Positions 36,583 through 46,045 of a stretch of 64,000 nucleotides of DNA are shown here, one piece after another. A program made the position numbers and the translations under genes. The DNA is from an uncultured bacterium. Lineage in GTDB: Bacteria > Bipolaricaulota > Bipolaricaulia > UBA7950 > UBA9294. Where the stretch lies: contig CAIOGO010000014.1 of assembly GCA_903857865.1 (NCBI GenBank), forward strand, positions 1-64,000, written 5' to 3'. The first letter of the stretch is position 1; every line of letters begins with the position of its first letter. The notes under the pieces were generated by a model, which searched no databases, was not told the origin of the DNA, and saw only the letters and a program-made list of their open reading frames with translations.

Positions 36583-37221
36583 ATGAAGAGACTCGCGTGG
36601 CTGGTGGTGGCAGCACTCCTGGTCGGACTCTCTGGATGCATGTTCTTCCAGGTATCCAGTGAGGTCCTCTATGACGAGGACTTCGCGGATGCAGCGAGCG
36701 GTGCCTGGTACTCTGGTTCCACCGCGTCGAGCGACAAGTGGATCGACAACGGGAAGTACTACATGCTGGCCAAGACGGATGTCTTTACGGTCAGCTTCAA
36801 CCAGCTAGAAGGGCCGTTCGGCAACGTGCAGATCGACGTCGACGTCGATCACATCCTCGGGACTCCCACCCTGGCGGGTGGAGGGCTCATCTTCCGCGTC
36901 ACGGACTTCAACAACCTCTATGCATTTCTTGTCAGCCCAGCTGGGACGTTCACGGTCATGAAGTGGGTGAACGGTACTCAATCAACGTTGCTCGCTTGGG
37001 CCGAATCGCCGGCGGTGAACAAGGGCGCCGCGCGCAACCACCTCACAGTGATCGCGCAGGGCTCATCGCTCTCCTTCCTCGTCAACAGGACGGAGGTAGC
37101 CATGCTGATGGACACTTCGCTGTCGTCGGGCAGAGCGGGAATGATCGCGAAGGCTTTCAATGCTGACGTAGACGTGTTGGAAGCTTTTGACAATCTCGTC
37201 GTTCAGACGGCCGAGGAGTAG
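36583..37221 (+). CDS. Lipoprotein with a concanavalin-like (LamG/DUF1080-type) domain
   Basis: 212 residues. GAGGAG precedes ATG 36583. The signal MKRLAWLVVAALLVGLSGC has the lipobox LSGC. The mature chain reads YDEDFADAASGAWYSGS, then FGNVQIDVDVDHILGTP, GGGLIFRVTDFNNLYAFLVS and NHLTVIAQGSSLSFLVN. That order (deposited film, F-R-x-D-NxY, V-x-V-x-G, F-N) is that of jelly-roll domains of the LamG/DUF1080 kind, which usually bind glycans. The YHS gene follows 43 bp later. Confidence 0.78.
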   Translation: MKRLAWLVVAALLVGLSGCMFFQVSSEVLYDEDFADAASGAWYSGSTASSDKWIDNGKYYMLAKTDVFTVSFNQLEGPFGNVQIDVDVDHILGTPTLAGGGLIFRVTDFNNLYAFLVSPAGTFTVMKWVNGTQSTLLAWAESPAVNKGAARNHLTVIAQGSSLSFLVNRTEVAMLMDTSLSSGRAGMIAKAFNADVDVLEAFDNLVVQTAEE

Positions 37222-37264
37222 GGAGCCGCCATGGCCGTGAACGGAAGGGGAGGAGGTGGGACGA

Positions 37265-37474
37265 ATGCCGTTTGACCCCGTATGTCGCATGGATCTTGAT
37301 GACCAGAATGCCGTTGCATCGTCCGACTACCAGGGGAAGGTGTATTGGTTCTGCGCCCACACCTGCAAGGAGGCGTTCGACGAGGATCCGGAGCGCTATT
37401 TGAAGGACATCTCGATCAACCCGCCCAAAATGCGGTGGTGGAAGCACCACAAGCCCGTGGCGGGAGCTCTCTAG
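37265..37474 (+). CDS. YHS-domain protein
   Basis: 69 residues. MPFDPVCRMDLDDQNAV, YQGKVYWFCAHTCKEAF and DPERYLKD form the YHS domain, a metal-binding (often copper or heavy metal) module with two conserved cysteine positions. C-terminal WWKHHKPVAGAL is basic. ATG 37265 follows GGAGGAGGTGGG. The nearby P-type ATPase is not linked, so no metal can be assigned. Confidence 0.88.
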   Translation: MPFDPVCRMDLDDQNAVASSDYQGKVYWFCAHTCKEAFDEDPERYLKDISINPPKMRWWKHHKPVAGAL

Positions 37475-37511
37475 AACCGCGAGAGGATGGACACAAACAA
37501 GCCGCTGTGGG

Positions 37512-37922
37512 CTACGACCCGCGGCGGCTTCTCTTCTCCCAGAGCACGAGAACCGCAAACGCTGCCATCGCGCCGGCTGCGGCGCCGGCGGCGTCGAACG
37601 CCAGGCCACGGAGGTTGAAGGATCGCGTCGGTGTCGCCATCTGGGCCACCTCAAGAAGCCAGCCGTACGCCGTCGCAACGAGAAAAGCGAAGGCGGCGCG
37701 TCGCCCCCACGCCCGGCCTGAGCCGACCCGCAGCGCCAACAGCCCGGCAAGGGCGGCGTACGCTGGAAGGTGGAAGTACGCTCGTCCGACGCCGTCGATC
37801 GCACGCTCGATCGGCGAGTCGCCAAATCGCCGCAACGACATGTAGGCGAGAAAGCCCGCGTACGCGATCACCGTGCACCAACTGCCCCACAGTTTCCAGG
37901 CACCTCGGAGTGAACTCCACAT
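37512..37922 (-). CDS. VanZ-like membrane protein
   Basis: 136 residues with four hydrophobic segments. YMSLRRFGDSP, HLPAYAALAGLLAL and YGWLLEVAQMATPTRSFNLR followed by GLAFDAAGAAAGA match the VanZ family (H-F-x-x-Y, E-x-x-Q, R-x-x-x-x-x-D-x-x-x-N/A-x-x-G). VanZ gives low teicoplanin resistance; most homologues are of unknown function. Start ATG 37922 has GGAGGT 12 nt upstream. Confidence 0.85.
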   Translation of the reverse strand: MWSSLRGAWKLWGSWCTVIAYAGFLAYMSLRRFGDSPIERAIDGVGRAYFHLPAYAALAGLLALRVGSGRAWGRRAAFAFLVATAYGWLLEVAQMATPTRSFNLRGLAFDAAGAAAGAMAAFAVLVLWEKRSRRGS

Positions 37923-37998
37923 CGTCGTGGCTGTACCTCCCTCATCCGAACGGCCGCCGTCCTACAGACGCTGCCGGGGGAACGGCACCAGATCACGG

Positions 37999-38685
37999 CT
38001 ACAGATGCACCAAACCGGCGATCGCGAGCGCGACGGCGGCGAGGAAGAGGATCTTGCTCGTCGTGATGAGACGCGAGTCCGGGCCCACTTCGTGGAACGC
38101 CCGCACGGCGTTGATGGTCTTCGGCAACGTCACGATGTCCTTCCAGCCGAACGCCTCGCGCCGGCCGACGGCAACCCACGCCTTTCCATCCACGATGGCC
38201 GATGACCAAACGACCACGTAGTACGTTCCCGCCGTGGGAAGGCGGACGGTCGACTCGGCGAGGATCCACGAATCGGTGTCCGTGACCGGCTCGTGGTAGA
38301 ACACCCCATCGGCGACGCTCGATGTCACGACGAGAGATCCCCCCATCCCGGTCGGGACCGCGAAGGGAAGGGCGAGCGACGGCAGGCCGGGCCCCACGAT
38401 GGCCATCTGGGGCCGGAACGTTCGCAGCCTCTTGAGCGCCGGGACGCCAAGTTGGACGTAGAGGTCCGTCGCTGCCGCGACAGCGACGGCCACCCAGAGA
38501 CTGGGGTGCGCGACGGACACGTCACCGTACACGACCTGCGAAACGTCGGGATCCGTGACCCGGACCGCCTCCGCCGGACCGTCGAACGTCCCTCCGATCG
38601 CGCTCGGCCGGTGCGCCAACGCGCCGACGCTGACCAGAATGGCCATTGCAGCCACCCCTAGGCCGACCCCGATGGGCTTCAACAT
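37999..38685 (-). CDS. Membrane-anchored extracytoplasmic protein, unknown
   Basis: 228 residues with an N-terminal signal or anchor (MLKPIGVGLGVAAMAILVSV, cleavage near ALAHR) and a C-terminal helix (KILFLAAVALAIAGLVHL). Between them is a beta-rich domain with SQVVYGDVSVAHPSLWVAVA and TAGTYYVVVWSSAIVDGKAW, like a carbohydrate-binding or PPC-type module. Such N- and C-anchored proteins often sit near transport or electron-transfer genes, but here the gene stands alone. No family named. Confidence 0.68.
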   Translation of the reverse strand: MLKPIGVGLGVAAMAILVSVGALAHRPSAIGGTFDGPAEAVRVTDPDVSQVVYGDVSVAHPSLWVAVAVAAATDLYVQLGVPALKRLRTFRPQMAIVGPGLPSLALPFAVPTGMGGSLVVTSSVADGVFYHEPVTDTDSWILAESTVRLPTAGTYYVVVWSSAIVDGKAWVAVGRREAFGWKDIVTLPKTINAVRAFHEVGPDSRLITTSKILFLAAVALAIAGLVHL

Positions 38686-38880
38686 GGTCCACCCCTTCCG
38701 GCTTCTCTTGCCAGCCGTTTCAGTCTACGCTTTTCCAGCCGGTCAGCCAGGGGTGCGGTCGGCCATGCGGACACACGGCAACGATGACGGACCGTGGGCG
38801 AAGTACTGTGGGACACCACTCCGCAACGCGCGGTGTAGGTTCCAAGAAGAGCGCTCGACGCGCTCGATGAGGGGGAAAGC

Positions 38881-39531
38881 ATGAAGAAAGCGCTGTTGGT
38901 GGCCGTCTCCCTACTGATTCTTGGCGGGACGATGGCTCAAGCTGTCGGCTTGGGTCCCATCGCTCTCGGATTCCATCTCATCCCGTCCGTGGAGGCGCAA
39001 GACGGTCGCCGCGCGTGGGATCTCTCGTTGTCTCTCGGAGTCACCATCGCTCTCGACGCGGCGAACTCGGTCGAGTTCACGGGCATCATGGATTCCGGCC
39101 CGACGGCCCTCGGCACGACCGTGACCTATCGGGGCGAACTGACCGACCATGTTTCGCTCGGCGGGGGCATCACCGCTCTGTGGCCCATCGCGGATGGCGC
39201 CCGACTGCGCACGCCGCTGTTCGAATCGTTCGCTCACGCCTCCGCGCACGATGACGTCGGAGCAGGTCTCTCTGCGGAAGCGTCTGCATCGCTGCCCTTC
39301 CTCACGGTGGCAAAGCGGACGGATCGATGGGCCATCTTCCCTCTGGCCGACCTCCCGTCCATCGGACTGGCGGCCGACGTCCGCCTCAGTGAGAACGGCT
39401 CCCTGAAGTTGCAGCTCACGCTGCAGCCCGTGATCGCCGACACCACGGCGCTCATCGACCCGTTCGGCCGCGTGACGGACGACCTGCTGATTCTGCCCAT
39501 GCTTTCGGCGTTCACGAGATACGTCCCCTAG
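38881..39531 (+). CDS. Secreted outer-membrane-like protein, unknown
   Basis: 216 residues. Signal peptide MKKALLVAVSLLILGGTMAQ, cleavage near AQAVG. Beta strands alternate through AWDLSLSLGVTIALDAANS, TVTYRGELTDHVSLGGGITA and NGSLKLQLTLQPVIAD, as in small barrels. AGGGGGAAAGC precedes ATG 38881. Similar in layout, though not clearly in sequence, to the proteins at 13119 and 23046. Not assigned to a family. Confidence 0.65.
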   Translation: MKKALLVAVSLLILGGTMAQAVGLGPIALGFHLIPSVEAQDGRRAWDLSLSLGVTIALDAANSVEFTGIMDSGPTALGTTVTYRGELTDHVSLGGGITALWPIADGARLRTPLFESFAHASAHDDVGAGLSAEASASLPFLTVAKRTDRWAIFPLADLPSIGLAADVRLSENGSLKLQLTLQPVIADTTALIDPFGRVTDDLLILPMLSAFTRYVP

Positions 39532-39567
39532 CGGGAACCCTCGGCGCAGGGCGGGGAGCCTGGCCCG

Positions 39568-40413
39568 CTAGTACATCATTTGCATGTCGAGGAGTCCCTT
39601 CGCTCGGGCGCGCCTCTCCGCGAGACGGAAGACGAGGACCGCAAGAACCGCAAGAACTACCGTCGATCCGGCGAGAATGGCAACGAGGGCTCCGTTAGAG
39701 AGCCCGGAGAACAGCGCGGTCCTTTCGCCGAGGAGGGCGCGGCGCATCGCCTCGACCCAGTAGGTAATCGGGATCGCTCGCCCAATGCTCGAAAGCCAGC
39801 TAGGGAGCGTATCGAGCGGGAAGACCACGCCGCAAAGGAGGTACAGGCCGCCGGCCACCGCCTCGCCCACACCGTAGTTGTGCCGCGCAGTGACGAGCGT
39901 GACTCCGCCGAGAAGGATGCCGAAGAAGGCGAGCATGGCCGATCCGAGGACGAGCGGCCAGTCGATGCCGCCAAACCGGATCGGCACTCCGAGGGCCAGC
40001 GTCCCCAGCAAGAGCATCATCACGACCGCGATCGTGGCGACCATCGTCTTGGCAACGCCACGGCCGACTAGGTACGTCAACACGTTCACCGGAGCGGTGT
40101 ACACATACTTCAGCATCCCGTAGTGCTCTCGATCGTCGATGATCGTCCAACTGATCCCTGCGAGGACCGCCGGGACGTAGATGAAGAGTGCATTGCCGAC
40201 GAAGACGCCCGGGAACAGCGGACTCTGAAGGCCGCCTTTCGCGATGACCGCATACATGAACACGAGGATCAGCGCCCCGGCGAGCGGCTTGACGAGAGAG
40301 TAGATTGCGAACACAAACGGATCCGCCCAGTTCGACTCGATTTGCCAACCCAACCACGCTGCCACTCGCAGACTGCGAAGCGCTTCGCTTCGGCTTCCGT
40401 TGGCGCGCATCAT
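39568..40413 (-). CDS. ABC-2 type permease (second of two)
   Basis: 281 residues, six hydrophobic helices, ABC2_membrane type. Landmarks are WQIESNWADPFVFAIYSLVK, DDREHYGMLKYVYTAPVN, TARHNYGVGEAVAGGLYLL and FPLDTLPSWLSSIGRAIPIT. The start overlaps the stop of the preceding permease gene (ATGATGA); ATG 40413 or 40410 could be used. It pairs with the permease encoded just before it as a heterodimer, with the ATPase at 41234-42253. Confidence 0.88.
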   Translation of the reverse strand: MMRANGSRSEALRSLRVAAWLGWQIESNWADPFVFAIYSLVKPLAGALILVFMYAVIAKGGLQSPLFPGVFVGNALFIYVPAVLAGISWTIIDDREHYGMLKYVYTAPVNVLTYLVGRGVAKTMVATIAVVMMLLLGTLALGVPIRFGGIDWPLVLGSAMLAFFGILLGGVTLVTARHNYGVGEAVAGGLYLLCGVVFPLDTLPSWLSSIGRAIPITYWVEAMRRALLGERTALFSGLSNGALVAILAGSTVVLAVLAVLVFRLAERRARAKGLLDMQMMY

Positions 40414-41237
40414 TGCCCCCTGATGGAGAGTCGACCCTCGCGACGTGCGAGAGTCTCGAAGTACGCGAGCGCACGGCGAGCCAAGATGAGGAACAGAACG
40501 GCAAGCCCCGCCAGGATTCCCAACTCCACCTCCGCAGGCAGGAACCGCAGGTCCCCCAGCATCGCCGGGAAGAGAAGCTGCCGCATGGCGTCGAGGCCCA
40601 ACGTGATCGGCAGAATCGACGCGGCGGCCGCCACGACCTGGCCGAGCGCACGCACGGGGAAGTAGAACCCGGACACAAGCGAGACGGGCTCCTGCAGGAG
40701 GTTCGACAGATGCCACGCCTCGCGGCCGAAGAGAAGGAAGAGCGAGCTCAACAGCATCCCAAGACCATACAGCGCGACCAGCGTGGTCAGGAACACCCCG
40801 AGAAGCACGGGCACGTTCCGCACGGTCATCGAGACGTGAAAGAGAAGCATTCCGATCGTGATCACGGCGATCGCGCGCAGCGTCGTGGCGAACATGCCGC
40901 CAAGCGCCATGCCTAGGAGAATCGCCATGCGCGATGTCGGAGCCACGATGTAGAGTTCGAGGTTGCCCGTCTCCTTCTCCCAGTAGAGTTGGCTCGCCAT
41001 GCTCCAGAGAACGTTCAGCCAGTAGGCCGACATCGCCCCACCGAGCACAACGAACCCGATGAATTCGGGCGGCGCCTCGATCGCACGGTAGATGTACACG
41101 TAGGCCGTCACTTGCAGGAGCGGCAAGAAGATCTCGAAGAACACCCAGCTCTTCTCCCGCTGGGCGCCGATGATCCGCGGGTAGGCGCGCCCCAGGACGG
41201 TCCGCCAGAAAATCGTCCAAGCCGAGCGAGACCTCAT
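40410..41237 (-). CDS. ABC-2 type permease (first of two)
   Basis: 275 residues, six hydrophobic helices. The segments EIFLPLLQVTAYVYIYRAIE, YWEKETGNLELYIVAPTSRM and SLVSGFYFPVRALGQVVAAA are those of ABC-2 exporters (drug, polyol or lipid exporters). It overlaps the ATPase gene by 4 bp upstream and the second permease by 4 bp downstream. Transport depends on the ATPase whose gene carries an in-frame stop, so activity of the complex is uncertain. Confidence 0.88.
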   Translation of the reverse strand: MRSRSAWTIFWRTVLGRAYPRIIGAQREKSWVFFEIFLPLLQVTAYVYIYRAIEAPPEFIGFVVLGGAMSAYWLNVLWSMASQLYWEKETGNLELYIVAPTSRMAILLGMALGGMFATTLRAIAVITIGMLLFHVSMTVRNVPVLLGVFLTTLVALYGLGMLLSSLFLLFGREAWHLSNLLQEPVSLVSGFYFPVRALGQVVAAAASILPITLGLDAMRQLLFPAMLGDLRFLPAEVELGILAGLAVLFLILARRALAYFETLARREGRLSIRGQ

Positions 41238-42253
41238 GTGCCGCCGCCTTCGCGCTGCGCGTCCTCAAACCCATGTCCGACGACGTGAAGGAAGACATCC
41301 TCGAGCGTCGGCTCACGCTTCTCTAGCGACAGGAGCCTGCCGCCGGCCGCCTGAAGGGACGACAGGACGTCGGTGAGCGCAGCGTCGCTCGAGAGGATCA
41401 GGTCCACCTCGATGTGCTCGTCGTGGGCTGTTTGCGCGAAGCGGCTCACGTCCGCACGGCCGGCCACCGCCGCGTGCGCGTCCGCAAGATCGGCGATGCG
41501 CAGGCGGAAGATGGCCTCGCTCTGCAGTCCCCGCTTCAAGACCGCAGGCGCGTCGCAGGCGAGGATTCGCCCCTTGTCGATGATCGCCACGCGCCCGCAG
41601 AGTTCGTCCGCCTCGTGCATCGCGTGGGTCGTGAGGAGGATCGTTCGGTCACGACGCTCGGCAAGCCAATTCGAGACGAACCCGCGTAGCGTGCGCGCCG
41701 TCTGGACATCCAGGCCCAGCGTCGGTTCATCGAGGAAGAGGATCTCGGGATCCGTGAGGAATCCGCGGACGAAGTTCATTTTCTGCCGCATGCCGGTCGA
41801 GAGGTGATAGATTCTCGTGCGAGATCGGTCGGACAGTCCGACGACGACGAGAAGCTCCTTGATCCGAGCCTTCGCCGCGCGCGTGTCCATCCCGTAGAAC
41901 TGGGAGAACATCCAGAGGTTCTCTTCGATCGTGAGGAGCCCGTACCCGGAGGTCTCGCCGCCCGATACCATGCCGATGTGTCGCCGCACGCCCTTCGGGT
42001 CTGCGGCGACATCCACGCCCGCCACTCAGGCACGCCCGGACGTCGGCGAGAGGAGCGTCGCCAGGATCTTGATCGTCGTCGTCTTCCCGGCCCCGTTCGG
42101 GCCGAGGACGCCGAACAACTCGCCGCGCCCGACAGAGAAGCTGATGCCGTCGAGAGCGACGATCTCACGCTTCTGCTTCTTCGCCTCGCGCCGCTTCGCG
42201 CGAAAGACGCGTCGCAGGTCTTCAGCATGTATCGCGTAGGAATCAAACATCAT
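41234..42253 (-). pseudogene. ABC-2 exporter ATPase split by an in-frame TGA
   Basis: The part from ATG 42253 to 42029 encodes [20 protein letters not shown] with Walker [19 protein letters not shown], up to SPTSGRA. TGA at 42026-42028 then interrupts the frame. The same frame continues at once with GTG 42025 (VAGVDVAADPKGVRRH), carrying LSTGMRQKMNFVRG, Walker B ILFLDEPTLGLDV and the H-loop LLTTHAMHEADEL. A sense codon in place of TGA (CGA, Arg) would restore a normal 339-residue ATPase. It may be a pseudogene, two cooperating fragments through stop-start reinitiation (TGAGTG), or a sequencing error. First gene of the operon with two permeases. Confidence 0.8.
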
Positions 42254-42385
42254 CAGTCCTCCGCGTCCATGGGAAGTCCGCCTGAGATCACACGTGCGGG
42301 AGACCAGAGAATACCGGTCCCCAACGCACGCCGCAACCGCTTTGGCGCGCAAGGGAACGGCGGCGGTGTCCCCGCCGGGTGCCGC

Positions 42386-45199
42386 CTAGGCCGCCTCCGC
42401 CACTCTCCGCCACGCGACCACGAGCTTCCGCACTTCGAGCGTCAACGCCGGGAAGAGGACGAGCGGCAGGATGATGCCCCACATCCACCCTTCGAGCGTC
42501 ACCGTGTCGAACGCCTTCTGCAGACCGGGGACGTACAGCACGGCCAGCAGCAGTGCCAGCGAACCGAAACATGCCCACTGCATCGCCCGGTTGCTGAAGA
42601 GGCCGATTCGATAGAGCGGTACGTTCTCCGACCGCACCGCATAGGCGACCGGAAGTTCCGCGAGGACAAGCATCGTGAATGCGATCGTCATCGCGTCCGC
42701 GTGCACGGCGCCCTTCGCGTAGACGCCCCACGCGTAGGCGCCGAGCACGACCGCCGTCAGCGCGCTGGCTTGGAAGGCGATGCCCGTCGCCATCGCGCGA
42801 TCGATGATGCGCGCTTTCGGCGACCGCGGCCGTCGCTGCATGACGTCCGGCTCCGCCTTTTCGAGCCCGAGCGCGAGCGCCGGGGCGCCGTCGGTCAGCA
42901 AGTTGAGCCACAGGAGCTGGATCGCCGTGAGCGGCGCCGGCCACCCAATGAGGATCGCGCCGAAGATAATCGCCACCTCGGCGAAGTTGCACGAGAGGAG
43001 GAAGTAGACCGTTCGCCGGATGTTCGCGTAGATCACTCGACCTTGCTCCACAGCGGCGACGATCGACGCGTAGTTGTCGTCCGTCAGCACCATGTCCGCG
43101 GTATTCTTCGCCACGTCGGTGCCGGAAATACCCATCGCAATGCCGATATCGGCCCGCTTGAGCGCCGGGGCGTCGTTCACCCCATCACCCGTCATCGCGA
43201 CAATCTCGCCGCTCGAGCGAAGCGCCTCGACGATCTCCACCTTGTGGTGCGGGGAGACGCGCGCGAAGACATCGATCCCGTCGATCTCGCGTGCCAGTTG
43301 ACCTTCCTCCATGCGCTCCAACTCCGCCCCCGAGACGACACGAGCCCCGGGCCGCAGCAACCCGATCTGCGTTGCGATCGCCTCCGCCGTTGCGACGTGG
43401 TCGCCGGTGATCATGATCGTCCGCAGCCCGGCCTCACGAGCCTTGGCAATCGCGCCGGCCACCTCGGGGCGCGGCGGATCCTGCATCCCGAGGAGTCCGA
43501 GGAGCACCAGATCGCTCTCGATCACCTCGGGTGTTACGGAGGTGGGTTCGTCCGCGAATGGACGATACGCCACGGCAAGCACGCGTAGCCCCCGAGAGGC
43601 CATAGCGTCGTTCGCCTTCTGTGCCTCCGACCGCTCCGCGGCGTCGAGCGCCGCCGGACCGTCAGCCCCCTCGATCCGCGAGCACAAGCCGAGGACGACG
43701 TCAGGCGCGCCCTTGACGAGCGCGAGACAGCAAGCACCCGGCACACGGATCCGCGCCCCCCCGACAGCGTGCAGCGTCGACATTCGCTTGCGGTCGGAGT
43801 CGAAGGGCAACTCCGACAGGCGCGGGCAGGCGTCCACGGCGTCTCGGCCCACACCCGCCTTCGCCGCGGCGACGACCAACGCCCCTTCGGTCGGATCGCC
43901 GACAACGCGGTGTCCCGCGCCGTCTTGGCGCAGCTCGGCGTCGTTGCAGAGGAGGCCGGCCCACAGCGCCTGCTCGAGAACGGGGTGATTGCCGACTTGC
44001 GTCGCGACGCCGTTCCGCGTGAATTCGCCCGTCGGGTTGTACCCCTGGCCCGTGACGCCGTAGGTTTGCCGCCCGGCCCACACCGTGGTCACCGTCATCT
44101 GGTTCTGCGTCAGCGTGCCCGTCTTGTCGGTACAGATGACCGTCGCCGACCCAAGCGTCTCGACGGACGGCAGTCGCCGCACGAGGACGTGCCTCTTTAG
44201 CATCTCGCGCGTCCCAAGCGCCAGGCACATCGTCACGATGGCCGGGAGTCCCTCAGGAACAGCCGCCACGGCCAGGCTCACGGCGACCATGAAGAAGCGC
44301 ACGAGATCCCCGGCGCCCGTGGCGAGGTACGCTCGCAGGCCGTCCTTCCAGAGGATGGGCAGGTTCGGATCGCGGGCGACCTCGAGGACGAACACCACGC
44401 CGCACACGATGAGGATGATGGTCCCGAGGATCTTCCCGAACTCCTCGAGCTTGCGCTGCAGCGGCGTCTCCTGCTGCGCCTCTTCGATCATCTCCGCGAT
44501 CTCGCCCAGTTGGGTGTTCGTACCCGTGCCGACGACGAGACCGCGGCCGCGGCCATAGACGACGGTCGTGCCGAGGAACGCGCAGTTGGTGCGGTCGGCC
44601 AATCCCGTGTCCTCCGCCAGCGCGAGGTCGGCCTTCTTCTCGACCGGCGTGGACTCTCCGGTCAGCGACGACTCGTCCACGCGAAGCTGCGGCGCATCGA
44701 GAAGCCGCAAATCGGCCGGAATCATCGTCCCGGCTTCGAGGATGACGATGTCGCCAGGCACGAGGTCGCGGGCACGCACGGTCACGCGCTGTCCGTCGCG
44801 GAGGACTTGCGCTTCGGGCGCCGCCATCTTCTTGAGGCTCTGAAGCGCCTTCTCCGCCCGGCTGTCCTGCAGTGCCCCGATGAATGAGTTCAAGGCGATG
44901 ATCGCCGCGATCACGAGCGAATCCAGCCACCCGAGGGGCTCCGGCTCGATGAAGTAGACGAGGAGCGACACCGCGGCGGCGACGATCAGAATGAGGACGA
45001 CGAATCCCTTGAGCTGCCCGACCATGCGCTTCCAGAACGGCGTCGCGGCCTCCTCGGGAAGCGCATTGGGGCCGTACGTTCTCAGGCGGGCAGCCGCATC
45101 CGCGCCCGTCAGCCCGGCGGCCGCATCCGTCCCAAGTGCCTGGGCGGCGTCGCTCGCGCCGATCGCATGCCAAACCTTCTTCAACTGGCCAGCCGTCAT
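42386..45199 (-). CDS. P2A-type cation-transporting ATPase (probably Ca2+)
   Basis: 937 residues. GGAGG precedes ATG 45199. Domains in order: N-terminal cation ATPase domain ([20 protein letters not shown]), actuator with [10 protein letters not shown], phosphorylation site [13 protein letters not shown], nucleotide domain with [11 protein letters not shown], hinge [13 protein letters not shown]. Ca2+-binding residues of SERCA are kept: PEGLPA in helix 4, SCNFAEV in helix 5 and [13 protein letters not shown] in helix 6, which favours Ca2+ over H+ or Na+. It exports divalent cation from the cytoplasm. No regulator lies beside it. Confidence 0.92.
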   Translation of the reverse strand: MTAGQLKKVWHAIGASDAAQALGTDAAAGLTGADAAARLRTYGPNALPEEAATPFWKRMVGQLKGFVVLILIVAAAVSLLVYFIEPEPLGWLDSLVIAAIIALNSFIGALQDSRAEKALQSLKKMAAPEAQVLRDGQRVTVRARDLVPGDIVILEAGTMIPADLRLLDAPQLRVDESSLTGESTPVEKKADLALAEDTGLADRTNCAFLGTTVVYGRGRGLVVGTGTNTQLGEIAEMIEEAQQETPLQRKLEEFGKILGTIILIVCGVVFVLEVARDPNLPILWKDGLRAYLATGAGDLVRFFMVAVSLAVAAVPEGLPAIVTMCLALGTREMLKRHVLVRRLPSVETLGSATVICTDKTGTLTQNQMTVTTVWAGRQTYGVTGQGYNPTGEFTRNGVATQVGNHPVLEQALWAGLLCNDAELRQDGAGHRVVGDPTEGALVVAAAKAGVGRDAVDACPRLSELPFDSDRKRMSTLHAVGGARIRVPGACCLALVKGAPDVVLGLCSRIEGADGPAALDAAERSEAQKANDAMASRGLRVLAVAYRPFADEPTSVTPEVIESDLVLLGLLGMQDPPRPEVAGAIAKAREAGLRTIMITGDHVATAEAIATQIGLLRPGARVVSGAELERMEEGQLAREIDGIDVFARVSPHHKVEIVEALRSSGEIVAMTGDGVNDAPALKRADIGIAMGISGTDVAKNTADMVLTDDNYASIVAAVEQGRVIYANIRRTVYFLLSCNFAEVAIIFGAILIGWPAPLTAIQLLWLNLLTDGAPALALGLEKAEPDVMQRRPRSPKARIIDRAMATGIAFQASALTAVVLGAYAWGVYAKGAVHADAMTIAFTMLVLAELPVAYAVRSENVPLYRIGLFSNRAMQWACFGSLALLLAVLYVPGLQKAFDTVTLEGWMWGIILPLVLFPALTLEVRKLVVAWRRVAEAA

Positions 45200-45336
45200 G
45201 CCGTTCCTCCGCGTCGTCCTCGACAAGAGACCCCGCCAGAGCAGCGGAGCCCCTCAGCTGTCCCAATCCTCTTCTCGCCCATCTGCCACAGCGAGATGCC
45301 GAAGCGGCGCCCTCGCGACGCCGCGTGCTCCTCCCG

Positions 45337-45951
45337 CTACGGCGCCGTCAGCGTGATCTCGCCTGCCGCCCGCCGACTGTGCCGCTCCGAGAAGTCGTCG
45401 CTCGTGGCCTGGTACGCCACGATGATCTTGTAGGTCTGCCCGACCACGAGCGGACGGTCGGCCGAGTCGCCAGAATTCAAGGGAATGGCGAACTCCAGAG
45501 TCGTCTTGCCGTCGGCCTCGCGGCCGGCTGCGGCGAGGAGGTTGTCCTGTCCGCCGACACTCGTATCGGGGCCGTGGGTGAACAGCCCCGTGCCCACGTC
45601 GTCTCGAGCGACGACGGCGCCGTTCACCACGGCGCCAAGGATGATGTTCGCCTTGTCCATCATCACCTGCGGATCCAGGCCGATCGCCACCCAGCCGGTT
45701 CCCGGGCTGACGAGCCCGATCCGAAGGGCGTTCTTGTCGGTCGACCAGTCCACTTCGACCCCGACCAGATCGACCTTCCCCGAGTACTCCCCAGGCTTGA
45801 TCGTGCCATCGACGGACGGCAGGGCGGCCGACGTCCGCACGACGGGAACGCCGCCCGTCGTGGGCACCGCCGTCGGTCCCGGCAAGAGCAGGAACACAGC
45901 CGCGCCGACAGCTGCTAGCAGCCCCAAGAGAATCAGAAGCGTCTTGTCCAT
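45337..45951 (-). CDS. Membrane-anchored DOMON-domain protein (paralogue 1)
   Basis: 204 residues. ATG 45951 (after GAGGAGG) starts one anchor helix, MDKTLLILLGLLAAVGAAVF, then a short Pro/Thr linker and a DOMON domain of about 150 residues with LVSPGTGWVAIGLDP, MDKANIILGAVVNGAV, LEFAIPLNSGDS and YQATSDDFSERHSRR. DOMON domains are extracytoplasmic and bind haem or sugars; the conserved Met before ANIILGAV and His near the end match the haem-ligand positions of haem-binding members. Two paralogues are at 53628 and 58903. Confidence 0.88.
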   Translation of the reverse strand: MDKTLLILLGLLAAVGAAVFLLLPGPTAVPTTGGVPVVRTSAALPSVDGTIKPGEYSGKVDLVGVEVDWSTDKNALRIGLVSPGTGWVAIGLDPQVMMDKANIILGAVVNGAVVARDDVGTGLFTHGPDTSVGGQDNLLAAAGREADGKTTLEFAIPLNSGDSADRPLVVGQTYKIIVAYQATSDDFSERHSRRAAGEITLTAP

Positions 45952-46045
45952 CGCTGTACCTCCTCGTGGTGCACTCCGCAAACGATCGGCCTTACTCTAC
46001 TCGCCTCGACCTCTCGTCACCAGGCGACCCAGGGGTCCGAAGTCC

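Noticed and set aside
39529-39569. TAGCGGG/CCCGCTA hairpin between converging genes as terminator
   Set aside because: Only 7 bp with a long loop and no T-run, so support is too weak to list.
42026-42028. Selenocysteine or recoded TGA in the ABC ATPase
   Set aside because: The position is not a catalytic Cys/Sec site, no downstream SECIS-like need is evident, and TGA serves as a normal stop in other genes here.
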